From: an uncultured Butyricicoccus sp.
GTDB lineage: Bacteria; Bacillota; Clostridia; Oscillospirales; Butyricicoccaceae
NCBI GenBank assembly: GCA_910584935.1
Contig: CAJUDU010000108.1
Coordinates: 1-6,467 of the forward strand
Direction of reading: 5' to 3'
Length of the DNA stretch: 6,467 nt
Shown here: piece after piece, positions 1-5,237 of the stretch
Layout: every line of letters begins with the position of its first letter
Numbering within the stretch: position 1 is the stretch's first letter
The notes under the pieces: generated by a model
What the model saw: only the letters and a program-made list of their open reading frames with translations
Databases searched by the model: none
What the model was told of the DNA's origin: nothing
Made by a program: the position numbers and the translations under genes

Positions 1-1
1 T

Positions 2-355
2 ATTTTACACTTGTTTATCATTTGTGCAATATTTATTTTTCAAACAAGGCTTAATTTTTATCGGCGCTTTTCTCGTGATGAGATATGCGGTACGATGACG
101 GCATCTGCACAGCCGGAGAACTGCGGCATTATTCACCCAACTGAAGATAGGCGGTTTACAGTCCGTGAGGTTGCAAGAATTCAAACATTTCCAGATGATT
201 TTAAATTCATAACGGATACTCCCCAAAATATAACCGCAATGTATAAGGTTATTGGAAATGCTGTGCCTGTAAATCTTGCATACGCTATTGCAACTGCAAT
301 AATGGAGCAGGTTTTCAGCGAGAAGGATTTGCATAATAGGGGGGAACAAGTATGA
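2..355 (+). CDS. DNA (cytosine-5-)-methyltransferase, C-terminal part (5' end outside window)
   Basis: This is the tail of a Dcm/M.HhaI-type enzyme, which transfers a methyl group from S-adenosylmethionine to C5 of cytosine in a specific DNA site. Visible are the stretch leading into motif IX (TMTAS, then IHPTEDRRFTVREVARIQ and TFPDDF, about 104-202) and motif X (VIGNAVP, 248-268), which closes the SAM-binding fold. Both match the family well. The catalytic motifs (I, the PCQ loop IV, ENV VI, QxRxR VIII) and most of the target recognition domain would lie upstream of the window. The frame is open to the left edge, so the TTG at 11 is not taken as a start. The first 16 or so codons are very AT-rich and hydrophobic and do not look like typical methyltransferase sequence, so a junction there cannot be excluded. 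The stop overlaps the next start by 4 bp, implying translational coupling to the LAGLIDADG-like gene. Confidence 0.85.
   Translation: MLHLFIICAIFIFQTRLNFYRRFSRDEICGTMTASAQPENCGIIHPTEDRRFTVREVARIQTFPDDFKFITDTPQNITAMYKVIGNAVPVNLAYAIATAIMEQVFSEKDLHNRGEQV
338..346 (+). promoter_or_regulatory. Ribosome binding site inside the methyltransferase 3' end
   Basis: A purine run AGGGGGGAA ends 5 bases before the ATG at 352. It supports that ATG as the start of the downstream gene and the ATGA stop/start overlap with the methyltransferase. Confidence 0.75.
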
Positions 356-1539
356 ATACTGACAAAGCATACCTTTTAGGATTGATCATTGGCGGAGGCA
401 TTTTCGGCAATGCAGAAGATGTATTTCGCATTAAGCTTCCATATAAAAAATGGGGATCATATCTCGATAATCCGCAGCGAGCAGGACAAATAGCGGCTGA
501 TATTTTGAGGCGCGTAGGACAGATGTTTCGGGCTATTTACGGATTATCTGTTCAATATGAAACTACTCCGGGAGGAACATGGGTTATTCTTTGTGAGGGC
601 GACACTACATCAGTAAAGGCTGACTTGAATCACTATGGTATATCAGCAGAGGGTGAAATTAGGGGCAATGCCGATATAGAGTTGCTTGTCGCTGATTTAA
701 TTGATGATAATCTCAAACGCAGATTTATTGCCGGACTTGCTGATACCATTGGCAGCATGGCAAAATCTCAGAGGCGATTTTCAGATGAACATCAAATTCT
801 CTCCTTCGAAATAAAAGGATATAACTTCAAATTCGTATGTGAACTTTGCCGGTTGTTGTATAGTATCAATTGTATCCCTGACCAAGTAAATTGGAATCAC
901 CCTAATATTCACTGTCCAAGTGACCCCTACTATGCTCAATGGAATAAGGGATTTAAGCTTCGCATATTATTGGATCAGTACGCACGATTTGGCGCATTTG
1001 CGTTTAGAACCAAGGTGGAATCCTCGAACGAGAATCGCAGTTTGCAAAGAGAACAGCATGAAGCCGAGAAATGTGAAACTCGCGAAATTCATATTACGCC
1101 TTCAACGGTACACCCAGCGGAGAATGATGCAAGGTTGCCTGATGTTATTAGAGGCGGTCACTATGTCCATTTTCGCCACTTCTGCGCTGTACTCGGCTGT
1201 GAACATGCGCCTTATAATGCGATATGCCCAATACTAAATCAGAATTTAGGATTGCTAATCAATCCCTTCCCAATTTTGACAAAGGGCGACTTAGAACGGA
1301 TTGAGAATATAATCCGAAATGATAGCCTTATGGCAAATCGAGCATATGCGGACAGGCAAATTAGTGTGCTTTCTTTGCTCCAAACATATGCAGCGGATAA
1401 AGATAAGTTGCTTTATGGCTCAAATGAAAATGTTGGATATCCGATAAATGAAATTCTCAAGGCGATTGCATATGTTATTGCAGATGACACTGAATTGTTT
1501 GGAAATCGCCCTAACGGCAAATGGTTAAGGGAGGGATAG
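352..1539 (+). CDS. LAGLIDADG-like protein with degenerate active-site motifs, linked to a cytosine methyltransferase
   Basis: A 395-residue protein with no confident functional family. Seen: two segments resemble the LAGLIDADG helix, LLGLIIGGG at residues 8-16 and IAGLADTIG at 126-134. Each is followed by the expected beta-strand/helix pattern; the second is clearest (LSFEI, then a helix with FVCELCRLLYSIN at about 161-173, then GFKLRIL at 200-206). The spacing of about 118 residues fits a single-chain double-motif protein. The acidic metal ligand at position 8 of each motif is replaced, by Gly and by Ile. From family knowledge, loss of these acids normally abolishes homing endonuclease cleavage; relatives such as WhiA keep the fold for DNA binding only. 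Residues 220-395 form an unrecognised C-terminal part with a His/Cys-rich stretch (H270, H273, H276, C278, C283, H285). Coupling to the methyltransferase suggests a restriction partner with its active site elsewhere, a specificity factor or a regulator. The fold assignment is by eye; the function is unknown. Confidence 0.6.
   Translation: MNTDKAYLLGLIIGGGIFGNAEDVFRIKLPYKKWGSYLDNPQRAGQIAADILRRVGQMFRAIYGLSVQYETTPGGTWVILCEGDTTSVKADLNHYGISAEGEIRGNADIELLVADLIDDNLKRRFIAGLADTIGSMAKSQRRFSDEHQILSFEIKGYNFKFVCELCRLLYSINCIPDQVNWNHPNIHCPSDPYYAQWNKGFKLRILLDQYARFGAFAFRTKVESSNENRSLQREQHEAEKCETREIHITPSTVHPAENDARLPDVIRGGHYVHFRHFCAVLGCEHAPYNAICPILNQNLGLLINPFPILTKGDLERIENIIRNDSLMANRAYADRQISVLSLLQTYAADKDKLLYGSNENVGYPINEILKAIAYVIADDTELFGNRPNGKWLREG
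1527..1535 (+). promoter_or_regulatory. Ribosome binding site for the SecG-like gene
   Basis: AAGGGAGGG lies within the last codons of the LAGLIDADG-like gene, 5 bases before the ATG at 1541. It fixes that start and suggests the two genes are read from one transcript, with only one base between stop and start. Confidence 0.8.
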
Positions 1540-1540
1540 T

Positions 1541-1777
1541 ATGAATCCAATTCAATACGCATTTTGCGCCGGTTACATGGTGATTTCCCTGCTGCTGGTT
1601 GCCAGTATCGCAACACAAGATACAGAAGATAAAACCATTTCGCGCAGTGGGCAGCAGGGCACATATTTCTCCAAAAATATCCGTAAATCCAAGGAAGCAC
1701 GAAAGGAACGGTTCATCAAAGGTTCTGCCGTTTTATTCGCGGTCATGAACCTGACTGCAATGTTCGTCATGGCTTAA
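1541..1777 (+). CDS. secG: SecG-like preprotein translocase subunit (accessory SecG homologue)
   Basis: SecG is the small accessory subunit of the SecYEG protein-conducting channel in the cytoplasmic membrane and assists SecA-driven export. This 78-residue protein has the SecG plan. A first hydrophobic helix spans about residues 6-24. A polar loop follows with Q26, a GQQG (37-40), YFSKN (42-46) and basic residues KSKEARKERF (49-58). A second helix spans about 61-77. The loop pattern (Gln-rich/Gly turn, aromatic-x-lysine, basic stretch into helix 2) and the length of about 75-80 residues match clostridial SecG, although the usual Gly-rich loop is reduced. Start choice rests on the strong upstream Shine-Dalgarno. 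The gene sits 38 bp before a gene for a very large Sec-exported protein, so a role in its export is plausible. A chromosomal secG is normally found near rnr/smpB, so this is probably an extra copy (inference). Alternative: an unrelated two-helix membrane peptide. Confidence 0.72.
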   Translation: MNPIQYAFCAGYMVISLLLVASIATQDTEDKTISRSGQQGTYFSKNIRKSKEARKERFIKGSAVLFAVMNLTAMFVMA

Positions 1778-1815
1778 AAAATAGAAAACAAAAATGAGTA
1801 GGAGGACATATTATT

Positions 1816-1890
1816 ATGAGTAAAAAGAAAACTGCATCGGTTCTGCTGGCAGGATGCCTGATTGGTTCTAATGTTGTGCCTGCGTTTGCC
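1816..1890 (+). other. Signal peptide coding segment (Sec)
   Basis: Residues 1-25: three lysines at 3-5, a hydrophobic core, a turn at G17/S18/N19 and the A23-F24-A25 signal peptidase I site before A26. A lipobox-like LLAGC (10-14) is also present. The hydrophobic segment before it is only about eight residues, so signal peptidase I cleavage is preferred. Confidence 0.8.
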
Positions 1891-4800
1891 GCCGGGAATA
1901 CAGGTTTGCTGCTGCATACAGGCAGCACAGAAATCCGTGTGAAAGTCGGGGATGGGAAAGTTCGGAAGAATGTCACCGATATTATGGCAATGCCGATGGT
2001 TGGCGATGGGATGGGTATGCCTGCCAATGCCTCCTGGGATGAAACAACGCAGGAATTTGTAATTGAAAACACAGAGCAAAACGCCACATTTATTCTGAGC
2101 TGGAAAGATGAACATCTGGACGACTTTTACATGGCGACAGTGCAGGTGGAAAGTGATGGTACAGCAAAGCTGACCTTGATGGGCGAAGAAAATCCGCCTG
2201 TAGAGGAAAGCAAGGTTGTCATGAAAACAACATCTTTGGATTTCAGCGACCCGGCGCTGTCCCCTATGATTGAGCTGGAAAATACCGCAGGCACACTGCT
2301 TTCCGAATACATGCTGAGTGCATCCCAAACGCAGAAGACATCGGTGAAAGGTGCAGTCTTGACAGATTTGCTGGCTTTTCTGAGCAGTCTTGGTGTGCAG
2401 TGGGATGAAACGACACCCCTGCCTGCGACAGTTTATCTCTGGCATAATGAAACTTGTTTGGGCGCATTGTCTGTAGCAGGCGCGGCTGTGGAAGAAGATT
2501 CAATTGCAAACCATCTGTCTGTTCCCGCCGATGCCGGGCTGCTGTTCTCCTATGCCTACAATCAGACCAATGTCAATGCGGTTGACAATGACCTGAAGCT
2601 GAACATTGACCTGGAGGATACCAGCAAATTTGAAAGTGATAAACTCTTGTTATCGGCTTCCAAAGATACGCCTGCCGCATTGTCCGGGCTGACAATTTCA
2701 GATGTTTCTATTGCCGGCAGCAAGGTCAGCATGAAAGTGACAGGCGTATATGGAAATATCAGGGATTTGGAAACTGCTCATCTGTTTTATGGTACAGATT
2801 ATATCGGTAGCATTGATGTCAGTGTTGTTGTTTCTGCTAAACCCACCTTTGCGCTGGGTGAAGATAAGTTGGTGAACCTGGTTTTCGCCTACAATGCAGC
2901 GGAAACGGATACTGCATCTGACTCTGTGGATTTGGTGACAAACCATCAGGTTGATCCTGCAAAGCTGCAGCTTCGTGCCAGCAAAGATGCGGAAGAACCC
3001 TTGAAAGCCTCTTTCTCTGCAACAAACACGGTGATTACTGTGACACTGGAAAAGGGGTTCCCTGACGGGACATATGCACTCTTTTATGATGGGGAATACC
3101 TCGGCAATATTCAGGTACAGAAAACAGTTTCGGAAGCGCCGGATACAACAGTTTCTGTGCTGGGCAACAGCCTGAACTATGAATTTTCCTATCTGGCAGC
3201 TGCATCGGATCAGCAGACAGACAAATTGATGCTGAATATCGTAAACCCGAAGGGTGAAGCGGTTTCCATTGCGGATTTTGAAATCAAAGAACAAAAGCCG
3301 GATGGGACTTTGGCTGACACGAATCTTGTAACCATTGAATCCTTCAATGCGGAAGATAACAGCCTGACTGTATCCCTGATGCGTGGAACGGATGAATCCG
3401 CGCCGCAAATGCCAGTTATGCTGCTGTTCCGTGGCAAGGCAGTCGGTGAGCAGCCCATTTATATCACATCCATGGTAATGCCCAACCAAGATCCATATCT
3501 GGTGGAAAGCATCCATGAAATTGTTGCGCAAAGTTATGATGCTGATGGAGACGGCACACCAGATGCGGATATTCCATACAGCGAGGAATATGCTGAGGAT
3601 AACAGCAAAAAGGCTGATTTTATCCAAAAAACCGTGCAAACCTGGATAGATTCTGTTGCACAGATGGACGGGTATGCCGATTGGGCTGGCGCTAAGATCG
3701 CTATCACATATGATACGGAAGCAGGTTGTTTCAAAAGTACAATTTCAGTCCGGGATGCGGTTTCCAACGCAAAAACATGGCATGTCACCATGAAAGCAAA
3801 ACCGGTAGAAGATACCCTGCCTGCTGTGGATATTGCGTCTGTTACAATGAAGCGTACAGCGGCGCAGAAAATCACATTCTCTTTTGGAACCGGTACAACA
3901 GCGGCGACAGAAGCAACGATCCAGGTTGAAAATCCGGAAATTGCGGTTATCAGCACTGAGAAAATCACAGCAGACACTGAAGAAAAAACGCTGACTGTAA
4001 CTGGCAAGCAAAAAGGTGAAACCAAGGTGAAAATCACCTTTAACGATGCCGCACAAACCATAATTGAAGTTCCAGTCACAGTGCAGCCCATCATGTATAA
4101 GGTATCCGCTTCTGCCGGCAGCAATGGTACAATTACCTGTTTGACAGAAGGTTTTGACGGGCTGGCAGAAGAAGGGCAGAGTCTGAAATTTGAGATAAAA
4201 CCCGACTCCGGCTATCGTGTCAGCGAGCTGCTGATTGATGGAGAAAGCAAAGATAAGGTGCTTTCCTATGAACTGACAGATATCCAAAAAGACCATGTCA
4301 TTTCCGTTGCATTTGAGAAAATCCCGTCTGCACCTATCTTTATTGGCGGCGGTGGAGGCGGCGGAAGCAGCAGTAGTTCTTCGTCTGCGACCAGCAAGCC
4401 CACAGTTTCCGCAAATAAGGGCGGCACAGTCACTGTGATGAAAAACAACAAAACTTGCGTGATTACACCGGAAAAAGGCTATATCATCAAGGATGTGATT
4501 GCAAACGGGAAATCCGTGGGCAGCGTAGAGGTCTATGAATTCAAAACAGCTTCCAAGTCCAACACGCTCAAGGTTGAGTTTGCCAAAGCCGAGGTACAAA
4601 AGCCGGAAACAAGCAAATTCACTGATATTGCTGGACATTGGGCAGAAGATGCCATTCGGGTATTTGAGAAAAACGGCTGGGTCAACGGCATTTCCGACAC
4701 CATTTTTGCGCCTGAAATGGGCATGACACGCGGTATGTTTGTCACCATCCTTGGACGCATGAACCAGGTAAACGCCGGAGCAGTCGCCAGCGAATTTGTG

Positions 4801-5151
4801 GATGTAAATCCGGGCAAGTATTACACCGGATATATCCAGTGGGCATATGAATCCGGTATCGTAAGTGGTGTGGGCGATAGCCGGTTCGCGCCGGACCGCA
4901 ATATTACCCGTGAGGAAATGGCGGTTATGGTCAATAACTATCTGAAAATCAGGAACTACACACTGACCGAACGGGATGACATGGTATTCCAAGATGAACA
5001 TGAAATCAGCGATTGGGCGAAATCCGCCGTCCATCGGCTGGCAAGATGCGGTATTGTTACCGGTAAAGGTGATAACCGTTATGATGCACATTCTGGCGCA
5101 ACCCGCGCCGAACTGGTTTCTATTTTGAACCGCGTCAACAACCTGAAATAA
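1816..5151 (+). CDS. Large secreted multi-repeat surface protein with three SLH cell-wall-anchoring domains
   Basis: A 1111-residue exported protein held non-covalently on the wall by SLH domains, which bind secondary cell-wall polysaccharide. The start has AGGAGG 10 bases upstream. Order of parts: signal peptide 1-25 (KKK, hydrophobic core, AFA before A26); an N-terminal region to about 130; about four tandem repeats of 95-110 residues (about 132-225, 242-340, 352-440, 453-553), most ending in a (L/F)-Y-x-x-x-Y-(L/I)-G-x-I-x-V-like strand; a DADGDGTPDAD loop (575-585) resembling a calcium-binding EF-hand/TSP3-type loop; a Big2-like Ig domain (about 663-758); a bacterial repeat unit (759-835); Gly7-Ser7 (844-857); a second, shorter unit (about 860-922); and SLH domains starting at F935, F994 and F1058. 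SLH2 and SLH3 keep the TRxE motif (TREE, TRAE); SLH1 has TRGM. No enzymatic domain was recognised, so an adhesin or structural role is likely. Ligand unknown. Confidence 0.95.
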   Translation: MSKKKTASVLLAGCLIGSNVVPAFAAGNTGLLLHTGSTEIRVKVGDGKVRKNVTDIMAMPMVGDGMGMPANASWDETTQEFVIENTEQNATFILSWKDEHLDDFYMATVQVESDGTAKLTLMGEENPPVEESKVVMKTTSLDFSDPALSPMIELENTAGTLLSEYMLSASQTQKTSVKGAVLTDLLAFLSSLGVQWDETTPLPATVYLWHNETCLGALSVAGAAVEEDSIANHLSVPADAGLLFSYAYNQTNVNAVDNDLKLNIDLEDTSKFESDKLLLSASKDTPAALSGLTISDVSIAGSKVSMKVTGVYGNIRDLETAHLFYGTDYIGSIDVSVVVSAKPTFALGEDKLVNLVFAYNAAETDTASDSVDLVTNHQVDPAKLQLRASKDAEEPLKASFSATNTVITVTLEKGFPDGTYALFYDGEYLGNIQVQKTVSEAPDTTVSVLGNSLNYEFSYLAAASDQQTDKLMLNIVNPKGEAVSIADFEIKEQKPDGTLADTNLVTIESFNAEDNSLTVSLMRGTDESAPQMPVMLLFRGKAVGEQPIYITSMVMPNQDPYLVESIHEIVAQSYDADGDGTPDADIPYSEEYAEDNSKKADFIQKTVQTWIDSVAQMDGYADWAGAKIAITYDTEAGCFKSTISVRDAVSNAKTWHVTMKAKPVEDTLPAVDIASVTMKRTAAQKITFSFGTGTTAATEATIQVENPEIAVISTEKITADTEEKTLTVTGKQKGETKVKITFNDAAQTIIEVPVTVQPIMYKVSASAGSNGTITCLTEGFDGLAEEGQSLKFEIKPDSGYRVSELLIDGESKDKVLSYELTDIQKDHVISVAFEKIPSAPIFIGGGGGGGSSSSSSSATSKPTVSANKGGTVTVMKNNKTCVITPEKGYIIKDVIANGKSVGSVEVYEFKTASKSNTLKVEFAKAEVQKPETSKFTDIAGHWAEDAIRVFEKNGWVNGISDTIFAPEMGMTRGMFVTILGRMNQVNAGAVASEFVDVNPGKYYTGYIQWAYESGIVSGVGDSRFAPDRNITREEMAVMVNNYLKIRNYTLTERDDMVFQDEHEISDWAKSAVHRLARCGIVTGKGDNRYDAHSGATRAELVSILNRVNNLK
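2209..3480 (+). repeat. Tandem protein repeats (about four diverged units of 95-110 residues)
   Basis: Repeated pattern in the surface protein: an opening F-(S/A)-Y strand (residues 244-246, 357-359, 457-459), then D-rich/SD turns, an ASKD-type segment in two units, and a closing strand pair such as HLFYGTDYIGSIDV, ALFYDGEYLGNIQV and VMLLFRGKAVGEQPI. An earlier, more diverged unit ends VYLWHNETCLGALSV. The repeats are visible at protein level only, so the duplication is old. The size and strand pattern suggest Ig-like beta-sandwich modules. Confidence 0.7.
4090..4581 (+). repeat. Two diverged copies of a bacterial repeat domain flanking a Gly/Ser linker
   Basis: Unit 1 (about residues 759-835) and unit 2 (about 860-922) share V-S-A-x(2)-G, a G-T-(I/V)-T strand, a KPDSGYRV/TPEKGYII turn, a DGES/NGKS hairpin, an S-Y-E-L/V-Y-E-F strand and a final ISVAFEK/LKVEFAK strand. 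This resembles the extracellular InlB B-repeat-like/Flg_new_2-type repeats of Firmicutes. Unit 2 is about 14 residues shorter in its first half. Confidence 0.7.
4345..4386 (+). other. Gly7-Ser7 linker coding tract
   Basis: Seven glycine codons followed by seven serine codons, residues 844-857. The codons are mixed (GGC/GGT/GGA; AGC/AGT/TCT/TCG), so the tract is not a simple slipped repeat. It acts as a flexible spacer between the outer repeats and the second repeat plus SLH anchor. Confidence 0.9.
4618..5148 (+). other. SLH domain triplet (cell-wall anchor)
   Basis: Three SLH motifs begin FTDIAGHWAEDAI, FVDVNPGKYYTGYI and FQDEHEISDWAKSAV. Each continues with a G-(W/I)-V-x-G segment, a D-x-(I/R)-(F/Y) turn and a TR motif helix. 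Three SLH repeats form the usual trimeric-like pseudo-threefold unit that binds pyruvylated wall polysaccharide. The triplet ends at the C-terminus, so the rest of the protein projects outward. Confidence 0.93.
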
Positions 5152-5161
5152 ACCTGCAAGG

Positions 5162-5196
5162 CAGCACAGGGGCAAAAACGCTCCTGTGCTGTTTTT
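5162..5196 (+). terminator. Intrinsic (rho-independent) terminator after the SLH protein gene
   Basis: A 12-bp stem pairs CAGCACAGGGGC (5162-5173) with GCTCCTGTGCTG (5180-5191), with a single G-T wobble and the loop AAAAAC. It is followed directly by TTTTT (5192-5196). It begins 10 bases after the stop of the SLH gene and separates it from the FtsH-like gene. Confidence 0.9.
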
Positions 5197-5237
5197 CTGC
5201 ATAGAATAACCCAACTGAAAAAAGGGAGTGTATCACG

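Noticed and set aside
11..60. Hydrophobic start of the methyltransferase frame read as a membrane helix or a TTG start
   Set aside because: The frame is open to the window edge, there is no ribosome binding site before the TTG at 11, and cytosine methyltransferases are not membrane proteins.
920..1237. 105-codon plus-strand frame inside the LAGLIDADG-like gene
   Set aside because: It is an out-of-frame shadow with no ribosome binding site or recognisable family.
1778..1815. Promoter or terminator between the SecG-like and SLH genes
   Set aside because: The 38-bp gap is AT-rich and holds the ribosome binding site but no hairpin and no convincing -35/-10 pair.
1774..2445. 223-codon minus-strand frame rich in Cys/His that could suggest zinc fingers
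   Set aside because: It overlaps the well-supported signal peptide and N-terminal region of the SLH protein. The Cys/His residues are irregularly spaced and come from antisense reading.
2698..3639. 313-codon open frame on the minus strand
   Set aside because: It is antisense to the tandem repeats of the SLH protein, has low-likelihood composition and no motif, and is a shadow of the biased codon use on the plus strand.
4345..4386. GGC/AGC-rich tract as a possible DNA microsatellite or phase-variable repeat
   Set aside because: The codons are mixed and no short unit repeats perfectly, so slippage-driven frame switching is unlikely.
3745..5214. Long 489-codon open frame on the minus strand
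   Set aside because: It lies entirely opposite the SLH protein gene, which has clear domains and a ribosome binding site. Its translation is rich in Cys, His and Phe without recognisable motifs, and it starts inside the region of the terminator hairpin.
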